A stretch of DNA of 64,000 nucleotides from an uncultured Crocinitomix sp. Lineage in GTDB: Bacteria > Bacteroidota > Bacteroidia > Flavobacteriales_D > Crocinitomicaceae. The notes beneath the pieces are model-generated. The model worked only from the letters and a program-made list of their open reading frames with translations. It searched no databases and had not been told where the DNA came from. The first letter of the stretch is position 1. Each line of letters starts with the position of its first letter. Of this stretch, positions 45,122 to 54,179 are shown one piece after another. The translations under genes were made by a program, and so were the position numbers. The stretch covers positions 1-64,000 of the forward strand of contig CAKZPK010000181.1 in assembly GCA_937139035.1 (NCBI GenBank), in the 5' to 3' direction.

Positions 45122-45691
45122 CTATAATTTGCGCACTAGCATTTCAATACTTTGTGCAAAATATTTATGTTCTAACTCCAATACTTGTTTTTGGACTGAC
45201 TCAGGCGTAGCTTCTGGCTCAATAAGGCAAGCATGTTGTTCAATAATATTCCCTTCATCATAATTTTCATTGACATAATGAATGGTAATACCTGATGTTT
45301 TCTCTTGCGCTTCAACTACTGCTTTGTGAACATTCATTCCATACATTCCTTTTCCTCCAAATTTAGGGAGTAAGGCTGGGTGAATATTGACAATTTTATT
45401 AGGATATTCGGTAATCAATTCAGGATGAATACGTTTTAAATACCCTGCTAATACAATAAAGTCAATTCCAAACTCATTTAATTTAGCAAGGATGTTTCCA
45501 TTATCAACATCTTCATTAGTATGAATGAAATAGGGGATGTTATGGTTTTTTGCACGCTCAATAACAAAGGCGTTTTCTCTATTTGTTACTATTAAAGTAA
45601 TATTTGCCGCGTCAGAATTTTTGAAATGTTCAATAATTACCTCTGCATTACTTCCACCACCTGATGCAAATATGGCTATGTTTTTTTCCAT
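45122..45691 (-). CDS. purN: Phosphoribosylglycinamide formyltransferase
   Basis: Transfers the formyl group from 10-formyl-THF to GAR in purine synthesis (third step). The N-terminus NIAIFASGGGSNAEVIIEHF binds the phosphate of GAR; FIVLAGYLKRIHPELITEYP, NIHPALLPKFGGKGMYG (catalytic Asn-His region) and HYVNENYDEGNIIEQ (catalytic Asp) complete the active site. Length (189) is standard. I set the start at 45691 because ten extra residues from 45721 precede the family start. It is divergent from the deiodinase-like gene. Confidence 0.95.
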   Translation of the reverse strand: MEKNIAIFASGGGSNAEVIIEHFKNSDAANITLIVTNRENAFVIERAKNHNIPYFIHTNEDVDNGNILAKLNEFGIDFIVLAGYLKRIHPELITEYPNKIVNIHPALLPKFGGKGMYGMNVHKAVVEAQEKTSGITIHYVNENYDEGNIIEQHACLIEPEATPESVQKQVLELEHKYFAQSIEMLVRKL

Positions 45692-45875
45692 TGATTGATT
45701 CCTTTTATGAATTCTTAGCATTCTAACAATTCGCAGTAAAGGTATTGGATTATGTTCGTATCAGTGCAAAAAATCGCTATTTTTAGTGCAAATTACGTAG
45801 TGGTTGATTAGTGAAAGATGGTTTTCAACTATACTTTACACTTGATTAAACTACTGCAATAGCAAAGAAATCAGA

Positions 45876-46550
45876 ATGGCACAAAACGACTTAGCGCAAA
45901 TTCCTTACAAACAGGTTAGTTTTTCTCAAGACGAGATGATAAGACGATCAGAATCATTTTATCAATTTATGGACAAGCGCCGCTCGGTAAGAGATTTTTC
46001 CGATAAAGATGTACCTGTAGAGATTATCAATAACATTATAAAAACCGCTTCAACTGCCCCTTCAGGTGCACACAAACAACCATGGGTATTTTGTGTGATA
46101 AGAAGCAGTGATTTGAAAAAGCGAATAAGAGCCTTGGCAGAAGAAGAGGAGAAAAAGAATTACGCGGGTAGAATGAGTGAAAGATGGATTCAAGATCTTT
46201 TGCCATTAGGGACAGATGATGTTAAGGAATTCATTACAATTGCGCCGTGGATTATCGTTGTCATGAAAAAATCATACGATTTTGATTCCAACGGAAAAAA
46301 GATGAATAATTACTATGTAAATGAGTCTGTAGGAATTGCAAGTGGGTTTTTAATTTCTGCGATTCATAATGCCGGTTTGGTAACATTAACACATACTCCA
46401 AGCCCTATGAATTTCATTGCAGAGGCCTTAAATCGTCCTGTAAACGAAAAACCGTACTTACTTTTGCCTGTTGGATATGCGCTTGAAACCTGTGCTGTGC
46501 CTGACATTGAGCGAAAGTCGCTTGAAGAAATAGCAATTTATTATAAGTAA
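45876..46550 (+). CDS. Nitroreductase-fold flavoprotein, iodotyrosine-deiodinase-like
   Basis: A 224-residue FMN enzyme of the nitroreductase superfamily whose whole length follows the iodotyrosine deiodinase (IYD) pattern: MIRRSESFYQFMDKRRSVRD, NNIIKTASTAPSGAHKQPWV, NYAGRMSERWIQDLLPLG, then NAGLVTLTHTPSP and LLLPVGYALE. In human IYD the halotyrosine is gripped by a lid with Glu157, Tyr161 and Lys182. Here Glu92, Tyr96 and Lys117 fall at exactly the same spacing, which general nitroreductases lack. Bacterial IYDs are known, including from Bacteroidota. It is cytoplasmic, without the membrane anchor of animal forms. It precedes acpP, with its own promoter in between. Physiological substrate unknown. 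Confidence 0.85.
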   Translation: MAQNDLAQIPYKQVSFSQDEMIRRSESFYQFMDKRRSVRDFSDKDVPVEIINNIIKTASTAPSGAHKQPWVFCVIRSSDLKKRIRALAEEEEKKNYAGRMSERWIQDLLPLGTDDVKEFITIAPWIIVVMKKSYDFDSNGKKMNNYYVNESVGIASGFLISAIHNAGLVTLTHTPSPMNFIAEALNRPVNEKPYLLLPVGYALETCAVPDIERKSLEEIAIYYK

Positions 46551-46551
46551 A

Positions 46552-46584
46552 TTTTGATTTTCTGCATTTTTAGTATTTTCTTTG
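46552..46584 (+). promoter_or_regulatory. Probable Bacteroidota-type promoter of acpP-fabF-rnc
   Basis: TTTTG (46552-46556) and TTTCTTTG (46577-46584) are 20 bases apart and resemble the Bacteroidota -33 TTTG and -7 TAnnTTTG elements. The acpP ATG is 33 bases downstream. Confidence 0.4.
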
Positions 46585-46616
46585 CAGACTGAATAAACCA
46601 TTTAAAACAGATTAAT

Positions 46617-46853
46617 ATGTCTGATGTAAAATCAAAAGTAGTGTCTATTATCGTAGACAAATTAGGAGTAGCAGAAGATGAAGTAACTGCAGAAGCAAGC
46701 TTCACAAATGACTTAGGTGCTGACTCTTTGGACACAGTTGAACTAATCATGGAATTTGAGAAAGAATTCAATATCGCAATTCCAGATGATCAAGCTGAAA
46801 AAATCCAAACTGTAGGAGATGCAATTTCTTACATAGACGGTAACGCAAAATAA
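46617..46853 (+). CDS. acpP: Acyl carrier protein
   Basis: A 78-residue acidic protein that carries growing acyl chains on phosphopantetheine during fatty acid synthesis. The attachment serine lies in [20 protein letters not shown] (DSL motif), followed by [20 protein letters not shown]. It is the first gene of the classic acpP-fabF-rnc set (38 bp to fabF). Confidence 0.97.
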   Translation: MSDVKSKVVSIIVDKLGVAEDEVTAEASFTNDLGADSLDTVELIMEFEKEFNIAIPDDQAEKIQTVGDAISYIDGNAK

Positions 46854-46891
46854 TTCTAAAACATATTGAGTTTTAACCTTAACTTAAAGCA

Positions 46892-48145
46892 ATGGAGTTG
46901 AAAAGAGTAGTTATTACAGGACTAGGAGCTTTGACACCAATAGGTAATACTATTGATGAATATTGGGAATCCTTAAAAGCTGGAGTGAGTGGTGCTGCTA
47001 AAATCACAAAGTTCGATTGCGAAAAGTTTAAGACCCAATTTGCCTGCGAATTGAAGGACTTCAATGTTGAAGACTACATGCACCGCAGGGAAGCAAGAAG
47101 ATTAGACCCATTTTCACAGTACGCCATGGTTTCCACTACGGAAGCTATGGCGGACTCGGGTTTAGATTTAGAAAAAATCGACCTTGAGCGAGCTGGTGTA
47201 ATTTGGGGATCAGGTATTGGTGGTTTAACTACTTTCCAAGAAGAAGCAAATACTTTTGCTTTAGGAGATGGTACGCCACGATTTAATCCATTCTTTATTC
47301 CAAAAATGATTGTTGATATTGCTGCAGGGCATATCTCAATGAAATTTGGATTTAGAGGACCAAATTATGTTACAGTATCTGCTTGCGCTTCTTCAAACAA
47401 TGCAATGATTGATGCTTTTAACCTTATTCGATTGGATAAGGCTGATATCATTATTTCGGGTGGATCTGAAGCTTGTGTTAATGAACCTGGAATTGGTGGA
47501 TTTAACGCATTAAAGGCTTTGTCTACAAGGAATGATGATCCAAAAACGGCTTCAAGACCATTTGACGTAGATCGTGAAGGGTTTGTATTAGGAGAAGGAT
47601 CAGGTGCGCTTATTTTAGAAGAATTAGAACACGCGAAAGCACGAGGTGCAAAAATTTATGCAGAAATCGTTGGAAGTGGATTATCTGCAGATGCACATCA
47701 CATTACAGCACCACATCCTGAAGGATTAGGAGCAATTAGTGTAATGAAGCAAGCTTTGAAAGAAGCAAATATTAAACCGGAGGACATTGATTATATTAAT
47801 GTACACGGAACTTCTACACCACTGGGTGATATTGCCGAAACAAAGGCAATTAAAGAAATTTTTGGAGAACACGCTTATGATCTTAATATTTCGTCTACCA
47901 AGTCAATGACTGGACATTTATTAGGTGCAGCTGGAGCCATTGAAGCTATTGCTTGTATTAAAGCAATTGAAAACAATGTCATTCCTCCAACAATTAATCA
48001 TTTTACGGACGATCCGGATATTGATAACAAACTTAACTTCACGTTCAACACTGCCCAGGAACGAACGGTAAATTATGCCTTAAGTAATACTTTTGGTTTC
48101 GGAGGTCACAATACGTCTGTGATTTTCAAATCTTATGAAGGCTAA
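46892..48145 (+). CDS. fabF: Beta-ketoacyl-ACP synthase II
   Basis: Condenses malonyl-ACP with acyl-ACP to elongate fatty acids. The Cys-His-His triad is visible: VSACASSNNAMIDAF (Cys near residue 165), NVHGTSTPLGD (His near 304) and STKSMTGHLLGAAGAIEA (His near 341). The glycine-rich LSNTFGFGGHNTSVIF ends the family signature. Length 417 is standard. It overlaps rnc by 11 bp, implying co-translation. Confidence 0.97.
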   Translation: MELKRVVITGLGALTPIGNTIDEYWESLKAGVSGAAKITKFDCEKFKTQFACELKDFNVEDYMHRREARRLDPFSQYAMVSTTEAMADSGLDLEKIDLERAGVIWGSGIGGLTTFQEEANTFALGDGTPRFNPFFIPKMIVDIAAGHISMKFGFRGPNYVTVSACASSNNAMIDAFNLIRLDKADIIISGGSEACVNEPGIGGFNALKALSTRNDDPKTASRPFDVDREGFVLGEGSGALILEELEHAKARGAKIYAEIVGSGLSADAHHITAPHPEGLGAISVMKQALKEANIKPEDIDYINVHGTSTPLGDIAETKAIKEIFGEHAYDLNISSTKSMTGHLLGAAGAIEAIACIKAIENNVIPPTINHFTDDPDIDNKLNFTFNTAQERTVNYALSNTFGFGGHNTSVIFKSYEG

Positions 48146-48869
48146 TCGCGCACGATTTAGACTTTTTTTTTCCAAGAAAAGGGAACCATCCGAACAACGG
48201 ATTGTAGAATATATTGCCAATAAATTTGGCTATAGACTTAAAAACATGGACTTGTTTGTGGATGCCCTTACGCACAAATCATATAGTAATACGCGTGAAA
48301 ATGTAAATAGTAACGAGCGCCTCGAATACTTAGGGGATACTGTTATTGATTTAATTGTTGCACAATATTTATATGAACATTTTCCGAAAGAAGATGAAGG
48401 CTATTTGACGAAAGTAAAGTCCAAAATAGTGAATAGAAAAATGCTCTCTTATATTGGAGGGGAAATCAAATTGGCTGAATATATTCGTTATCGAAAAGGT
48501 CGCTCAATTCGAATTTCAACCATTGAGGGAAATGCGCTAGAAGCATTAATAGGAGCTATTTATTTAGATTCAAATTTTGAAACAACTAAGGTTAGTTTTG
48601 AAACCTATATTTTAAAGCGATTTATAGATTTTAAAGAAGTGCTTTCGCAAGAAATGGACTTTAAAAGCTTGCTTCTAATTTGGGGACAAAAAAATAAGTT
48701 TGCCATTTCGTTTGAAATAAAAGATGCTGCCTCAAAAGAAAACAACTTCATTTACACATCTGTTGTTATCATCAACAACAAAGAATGGGGAATGGGTAAA
48801 GGAACCTCTAAGAAAGAGGCTGAGCAGCAAGCTTCTAAAGAATCTATGACCTTGTTAGGATTGCATTAG
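48135..48869 (+). CDS. rnc: Ribonuclease III
   Basis: Cuts double-stranded RNA in rRNA and mRNA processing. The RNase III signature SNERLEYLGDTVIDLIVAQY lies near residue 56, the second acidic cluster in GNALEALIGAIYLDSNFE near residue 135, and a C-terminal dsRNA-binding domain covers about residues 170-244 (TSKKEAEQQASKESMTLL). The start at 48135 lies within the end of fabF; an ATG a few codons downstream cannot be excluded. Confidence 0.96.
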   Translation: MKANRARFRLFFSKKREPSEQRIVEYIANKFGYRLKNMDLFVDALTHKSYSNTRENVNSNERLEYLGDTVIDLIVAQYLYEHFPKEDEGYLTKVKSKIVNRKMLSYIGGEIKLAEYIRYRKGRSIRISTIEGNALEALIGAIYLDSNFETTKVSFETYILKRFIDFKEVLSQEMDFKSLLLIWGQKNKFAISFEIKDAASKENNFIYTSVVIINNKEWGMGKGTSKKEAEQQASKESMTLLGLH

Positions 48870-48960
48870 AAGTTTATAAAACTGTTTTAGTCTATCCAAT
48901 AACACTGTTCGTCAAATAAATCTTACTATTCCTTAAATCTATGCGAAGTATGTCGTGTAT

Positions 48961-48992
48961 TTTGGCGATATTAAAGGTTCTCGATACTTTTA
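48961..48992 (+). promoter_or_regulatory. Probable promoter of the FG-GAP T9SS gene
   Basis: TTTG (48961-48964) and TACTTTTA (48985-48992), spaced by 20 bases, resemble Bacteroidota -33 and -7 elements. The ATG lies 17 bases downstream, giving a very short leader. Confidence 0.35.
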
Positions 48993-49008
48993 ATTAACCT
49001 GACATACT

Positions 49009-52000
49009 ATGAAATCACTTTTACTTTTATTCGCATTATTTCAATTCGCATCCTTAGGGTTTTCTCAAATAGTGGGCGATACACTTATGAAAATTGTAAC
49101 TCCTGCCGATCATGAAATGATGGACATAGACAATGACGGTGATTACGATTTAGTTGTTGTTGGCTATTATGACATTGTCTGGTATGAGAATGAAGGAAAT
49201 GAAGAATTTGGTGATGCCAATTATATTGTTGAAGATATTACAGGACATTTCGGGATCGAAGCATTAGATATTAATGGAGATGGATATATGGACTTTACTG
49301 CCTATTATGAAGATGGAACAAATCGTATAAGCTGGTTTGAAAATAACGCGGATGGCACTTTTACACCACATGTAATTACAATTATTGATGGGTGGGAGAT
49401 AACGTATTATTTTTTGGATGATGATATTGACGGAGATTTTGATTTAATCTATTCAATGATGGGAGATGGTGTATATAGAATACCTGGAAATCCAGACGCT
49501 ACATTTGGTCCAGAAGAAATTATTCATGATGGTTCCATTAATTATTACCGTATTTATAATACGGACTTTGATAATGATGGAGATCGGGACTTATTGATGG
49601 GAACTCAGGATGGAATGCCTGATTTAAGCTATTTGGAGAATTTGGGCGGAGGAAGTTATGCTGAACCAATTTTGATTTTGGAAGCTTTATTACAAAGACC
49701 GAATATTGCAGAATTTGCAGATATGGATGGTGATGGAGATGAAGATTGGATATTAGGATTTGGATATGAGTATTATGGACTAAAGTATTATGAAAATACG
49801 GGTGAGGCATTAGCAGATGAATATGATTTTATGGAGTCTAGTGGCGGAGGAGTTGCTGTTGGTGACATGGATCTTGATGGAGATTTGGATATAGTGGGAT
49901 TATTCACGCATAGTCAGCATAAATGGATCAGAGGTAATGGAGATGGCACATTTGAAGAAGGAGAGGAATTACCTGTAGATATATGGGAGGACACTGGTTG
50001 GTTGGATGCTCTTTCATCTGTTCATCTTTATGATTTTGACGCAGATGGTGATTTAGAAGTTTATGGAGAAACAGTGCAGGATTATTTCTACTTTATGGAA
50101 TACCAAAATTTATTCATAAGTGAATTTAATGCGTCAGGAAAGATTTATGCCGATCTTAATGAAAATGGAGTTTGGGATGATGGTGAAGAAGGGGTAGATT
50201 TTCCAGCATTCGAAAGTGATCCAGATGCGGAAACTTATTATGTATATCCTAACGGAGATTATTTTATTGGTTTTCCCACTGAGGCAGACATTTCTTATAC
50301 ATACGCGCCAGTTTTGCCTGAAAATTGGGAAATTTCAACACCAGATGCTGATTACACTGTGTTAATTGATGGTATAACTCCACATGAAGATCTTGATTTT
50401 GGAATTTATCCGACTGTTGCTATCGATTCTATTGAAACCGATTTGATTGGAGCATTTCCGCGCTGTAACGACACGATTAACTATTGGGTTAATATTGATA
50501 ATTATGGAACTACTCGCCCTGGTGGTATTATAACGTTGGAACTTGATGACAGTATTAGTTATGTGTCTAGCGCCGTAACTCCTGATTCTGTTGTTGCGCA
50601 AAATGTCTATTGGTCATATGATGACTTAGCTTGGTATGACAATTATATTTTCACAGTGCAAGTAGCCATGCCTGATTTTTTAAGCGAAGGAGAGGCCGTA
50701 ACGAGCTATCTTACGACAGTTGTAATAGATGATGGTGGAACAGAAGTTTATGCAGCAAATGACAGCCTAGTGCAAATTATCGTTTGTGCTTATGATCCAA
50801 ATGATAAGGTTGGTTTTCCGTATGGAGTTGACGAACCAGGTTATATTTCTGTTGATGAAACCTATATGGATTATACTGTGAGATTTCAAAATACAGGTTC
50901 AGACACAGCATTTACGGTACGAATTGTTGACCCAATTCATGAAAATTTCAATATTGAAACGCTTGAGGTATTAGCTAAGAGCCATGCAATGGATTGGAGT
51001 ATAAATATATATGGTCAGCCAGAATTTTTGTTTGAAGATATTGAACTTCCAGATTCAACTACTGATTTTGTAGGAAGTCAAGGCTTTGTAAAGTATCGAA
51101 TTTATATGGATGAAGGTTTGCCAGCAGGAACACCGTTTGAAAACACTGCTTATATTTATTTTGATGCCAACCCATCTGTTGAAACAAATACAACATTACA
51201 TACACTTTATGATTGCGATACGATTTTAAACAATGTTTCAATGCCTTTGTATATCTGTAATGGTGATTCGATTTTTGGTACAACAGATGGCTTTGAAGTG
51301 CCATCAACTACAGCATTTACTTGGACAGTTGGAGGTGAAGTAATGGAAGGAGATGATTTTGCCTATTTAGAACTTGATCCAGGAGAGGTTGAAATTTTAG
51401 TTACGGCATCAACTGGTTTTTGTACAGCTAATGAACTTTTTGCGGTGACTGTTTTAAGTGAAATTGAGCCGAGTGAATTGCCTATAATTCCTCTTTGTTT
51501 TGGAGACAGTGTTGAAGTTTTTGGAACATACCAAACTGTGGCCGGAACATATACAGAAACCTTTTTGACTGAGTATGGTTGTGACTCAACTGTAATTCAA
51601 GAAATAACACCTCTGGCAGAAGTAGAGTCAACAACATTAGCATTGATTTCGATTTGTGCAGGTGAAAGTGTTGAAGTATTTGGAGAACTTCAAACAGAAG
51701 CCGGAACATATTCTCAAACGCTAGAAACTGTAGAGCATGGCTGTGATTCAATCATATTTCAAGAAATAGCAATGTATGATATTACAGAAGTTACTATCAA
51801 TGAATTGACAGATGATTTGCTTTGTATGGATGAGGCAAGTATTGCTTTAACTGCTGAGCCGGCTGGAGGAGTGTTTGATGGAACAGGAGTAGACGGAGAA
51901 ACATTTGATCCTGCTATTAGCGGCCTAGGAGACTATGTGGTTTATTATACTTTTGAAGATGATAATGAATGTACAGTAATTGATTCTGTAAGCATTTCGG

Positions 52001-52281
52001 TTGTAGATTGTCTGGGGAATGAAGAATGGGATAGCAATGGAATTACAGTTTATCCAAATCCATTCTCTGATTATACAATCGTTCAGTTTAACCGAAATTT
52101 TGAAGTGGACGAATTTGCCGTGATTCTTGATTTACAAGGAAAGCAAGTGCGCAATTATGCAACGCTTACTGGAAACCAATTGAAAGTAGAGAAAGGAGAC
52201 CTTCCTCAAGGTGTTTATTTACTGCAGGTATTAAGTGCTGACGGAGGTCAAATAGAAACGGTAAGGTTAGTGGTTAAATAA
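49009..52281 (+). CDS. FG-GAP/VCBS repeat surface protein with T9SS sorting domain
   Basis: A 1090-residue exported protein. After signal peptide MKSLLLLFALFQFASLGFSQ, residues ~25-350 hold FG-GAP/VCBS repeats with calcium-type loops (DIDNDGDYDLVVVG, DINGDGYMDF, DMDGDGDEDW, DMDLDGDLDIVG). A SdrD-B-like unit (GKIYADLNENGVWDDGEEG) follows, then a DUF7619/DUF11-like region (YDPNDKVGFPYGVDEPGYIS, MDYTVRFQNTGSDTAF, AYIYFDANPSVETNTTLHTL), two ~60-residue repeats with CFGDSVEVFGTYQT and CAGESVEVFGELQT, and a type A T9SS domain (VYPNPFSDYTIVQFNRNFEV onward). Surface-located, likely adhesive; ligand unknown. Confidence 0.9.
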   Translation: MKSLLLLFALFQFASLGFSQIVGDTLMKIVTPADHEMMDIDNDGDYDLVVVGYYDIVWYENEGNEEFGDANYIVEDITGHFGIEALDINGDGYMDFTAYYEDGTNRISWFENNADGTFTPHVITIIDGWEITYYFLDDDIDGDFDLIYSMMGDGVYRIPGNPDATFGPEEIIHDGSINYYRIYNTDFDNDGDRDLLMGTQDGMPDLSYLENLGGGSYAEPILILEALLQRPNIAEFADMDGDGDEDWILGFGYEYYGLKYYENTGEALADEYDFMESSGGGVAVGDMDLDGDLDIVGLFTHSQHKWIRGNGDGTFEEGEELPVDIWEDTGWLDALSSVHLYDFDADGDLEVYGETVQDYFYFMEYQNLFISEFNASGKIYADLNENGVWDDGEEGVDFPAFESDPDAETYYVYPNGDYFIGFPTEADISYTYAPVLPENWEISTPDADYTVLIDGITPHEDLDFGIYPTVAIDSIETDLIGAFPRCNDTINYWVNIDNYGTTRPGGIITLELDDSISYVSSAVTPDSVVAQNVYWSYDDLAWYDNYIFTVQVAMPDFLSEGEAVTSYLTTVVIDDGGTEVYAANDSLVQIIVCAYDPNDKVGFPYGVDEPGYISVDETYMDYTVRFQNTGSDTAFTVRIVDPIHENFNIETLEVLAKSHAMDWSINIYGQPEFLFEDIELPDSTTDFVGSQGFVKYRIYMDEGLPAGTPFENTAYIYFDANPSVETNTTLHTLYDCDTILNNVSMPLYICNGDSIFGTTDGFEVPSTTAFTWTVGGEVMEGDDFAYLELDPGEVEILVTASTGFCTANELFAVTVLSEIEPSELPIIPLCFGDSVEVFGTYQTVAGTYTETFLTEYGCDSTVIQEITPLAEVESTTLALISICAGESVEVFGELQTEAGTYSQTLETVEHGCDSIIFQEIAMYDITEVTINELTDDLLCMDEASIALTAEPAGGVFDGTGVDGETFDPAISGLGDYVVYYTFEDDNECTVIDSVSISVVDCLGNEEWDSNGITVYPNPFSDYTIVQFNRNFEVDEFAVILDLQGKQVRNYATLTGNQLKVEKGDLPQGVYLLQVLSADGGQIETVRLVVK

Positions 52282-52351
52282 GGTATTAAATGCTTCTTTC
52301 ATGATAAAGGGGTTTTACTTGTTTCTTTTTAAAAGAATCTTTCGATCCAAA

Positions 52352-52993
52352 TTACTGCATAAAATTCCAATAAAAATTGAGGCGCATATTCCCTCTAAAA
52401 GTACTGGCGTCCTTATTGTATTCGTATTGCAATGGTCCATTGGCTTGATATGTTTCGGTATTTTGAGATTCAAATCGATATGCAATTCCAATATTAAAAT
52501 CTACCCCAAAACGGCTTGCCCCAGTGGTTAATCCAATTGATGTTCCAATGTCTGTTAAAGGAGTAAACATTTGATAAAGGTCTCCATCTTTTAATGGAAA
52601 TTTATCCTCCGTTCGCCATTCTCGCTTGCCCCATTTATTAAATACATTTACATAAGGTCTAAAGGTTGGTTCGGGGATATTTCGCGGAAGGAAATAACGA
52701 AACTCAAAAGCCAAATATCTACGTGTGTCTAATTGCAAGTATTCACTATAATGATCTGGATTTGGTTGGTCAAAAACCTCCTCTTCAAATCTTCGTCTAA
52801 AATAAACAAGGTCTACCAAAAAAGAGATTTTGTCATAGAGCCGCACTTCTGCTCCAACTGATACACTTGTTGCCCAATTATCTTCAATCAACACAAAGGA
52901 TAGTGCTTTTCCGCGAACTAAAAATTCCAGATTTGATTGTGCTTTTGAATTATAAGCAGATAAAAATAGAAATATGTAAAATAGGTGTTTCAT
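52352..52993 (-). CDS. Putative outer-membrane beta-barrel protein
   Basis: A 213-residue protein with signal peptide MKHLFYIFLFLSAYNSKAQS and barrel-like alternating strands (LVDLVYFRRRFEEE, RRYLAFEFRYFLP, FRPYVNVFNKWGKREW, VDFNIGIAYRFES, GNMRLNFYWNFMQ). The C-terminal aromatic strand supports an outer-membrane location. Its start is 26 bp after the stop of the GldM-like gene, so it probably ends that minus-strand operon. Function unknown. Confidence 0.6.
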   Translation of the reverse strand: MKHLFYIFLFLSAYNSKAQSNLEFLVRGKALSFVLIEDNWATSVSVGAEVRLYDKISFLVDLVYFRRRFEEEVFDQPNPDHYSEYLQLDTRRYLAFEFRYFLPRNIPEPTFRPYVNVFNKWGKREWRTEDKFPLKDGDLYQMFTPLTDIGTSIGLTTGASRFGVDFNIGIAYRFESQNTETYQANGPLQYEYNKDASTFRGNMRLNFYWNFMQ

Positions 52994-53019
52994 TTTATTT
53001 AAAGTAATAGGGTGCAGCG

Positions 53020-53739
53020 CTACCTCAGTATAAATTTGTTATCAACGTTAGTAGTGACTTTAATAATTTCCCGTTTTAGTTGTATCGTGACTATTCTGCC
53101 ATCAGCATAACGCATTTTAATGGAATTAAATTGAATCGTTTCACCTGCTTTCATTTCTTGCATAATGGAGGCGTGAAAAGTTCTTCTAATTGCATTTAAT
53201 CGATAATTTTTTCCTTTGTAGGTATAAGAACAATCATATATATGAGCTGCGGTACTAATTAAACCTGGAACATGCTCATAACTTGCTTGAATTCCATCAG
53301 TATTAAAGTTGACAGTGTCGTTATAAATAGTGTAATCGGTTAGGTTAATTCCACCGTAAAAAATTGCGGGATGCGGTATATTCATAACAGGATATTGTTT
53401 GGATAAAATAATGGTAGTGTCCGCAGTGCATGCACAGTACATTTTTAAAATCACTTTTTCAGCTAAAGAATCTGCTTTGAGTATAGCTTTATTTGAATGA
53501 TGCGAAATGTTTGGTCCAACAGTACCTCCTTCTGCTTCAATATAAGGTTCGCATTCATGGGGACACGCAGTTCCATATTCAAACAAACTACTATAACCAT
53601 GATATAGCACTTGTGTATTGTCCATGGTTATAAATGCTATTTGCGAATCCGTTGTAGGGGCAATTGTTTTAGTTTGATGACATTCAGTAAAGAACGTAAT
53701 ACAAAACATGAAATAAATAATAGTGGCAAAATTTCTCAT
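53020..53739 (-). CDS. GldM C-terminal-domain-like lipoprotein
   Basis: A 239-residue protein with a signal ending in FFTECHQTK, a plausible lipobox Cys. The body follows the pattern that I associate with the C-terminal domains of GldM, the T9SS motor protein: MDNTQVLYHGYSS near the start, IEAEGGTVGPN, PVMNIPHPAIFYGGINLTDY (PDPxxxxGG-like), and MQEMKAGETIQFNSIKMRYA followed by DGR near the end. The GldM N-terminal transmembrane part is absent, so it is not GldM itself. It overlaps the preceding gene by one base (TAATG). A role at the cell envelope is inferred. Confidence 0.6.
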   Translation of the reverse strand: MRNFATIIYFMFCITFFTECHQTKTIAPTTDSQIAFITMDNTQVLYHGYSSLFEYGTACPHECEPYIEAEGGTVGPNISHHSNKAILKADSLAEKVILKMYCACTADTTIILSKQYPVMNIPHPAIFYGGINLTDYTIYNDTVNFNTDGIQASYEHVPGLISTAAHIYDCSYTYKGKNYRLNAIRRTFHASIMQEMKAGETIQFNSIKMRYADGRIVTIQLKREIIKVTTNVDNKFILR

Positions 53740-54179
53740 TAATCAACTAGTGTTAATCTTAATACGTGTGTAGCATTTTCTATGGATGGTTTACTACCTT
53801 CTTGATAGTAGAAATCAAATAGATCTTCTCCAGTCGACTTATTATAGGCTAAAAGTTTTCGAAAGCTCATTTTTAGTGCTTTTCTAGCATTTATGCCTGT
53901 TACCATTTCTACCAATTTTTCATTTTGATCATAAACCGCAAAGTAGGTCTTACATGTTTCGCAAAAGTAGCATCCCATGGCTTGTGAAATTGAGAAAACA
54001 CTTTCATCTGTTAACGTGTCTTTTGACACTGTAATATCTACTCTATTAAACGCAATTGGAAATACATCTACTAATTTCTGGTTATTGTATTTCAAATGCC
54101 AAACGGATATCGTGTCACTCGGCATTGATATTCCATTGAATCCTAAAGAACAATAGAGTAGAATGAATAGGATTCTCAT
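53739..54179 (-). CDS. Secreted protein with CxxC-type motif, unrecognised
   Basis: A 146-residue exported protein (signal MRILFILLYCSLGFNG). It contains AMGCYFCETCKTYFAVYDQN, a cluster CxxCxxC that could bind metal or form disulfides, then ARKALKMSFRKLLAY. No family recognised. It overlaps the upstream gene by 4 bp (ATGA) and the GldM-like gene by one base, so all are translationally linked. Confidence 0.6.
   Translation of the reverse strand: MRILFILLYCSLGFNGISMPSDTISVWHLKYNNQKLVDVFPIAFNRVDITVSKDTLTDESVFSISQAMGCYFCETCKTYFAVYDQNEKLVEMVTGINARKALKMSFRKLLAYNKSTGEDLFDFYYQEGSKPSIENATHVLRLTLVD

Noticed and set aside
52301-52531. Plus-strand frame after the FG-GAP T9SS gene
   Set aside because: It lies opposite the 3' end of the beta-barrel gene and reads as basic low-complexity sequence.
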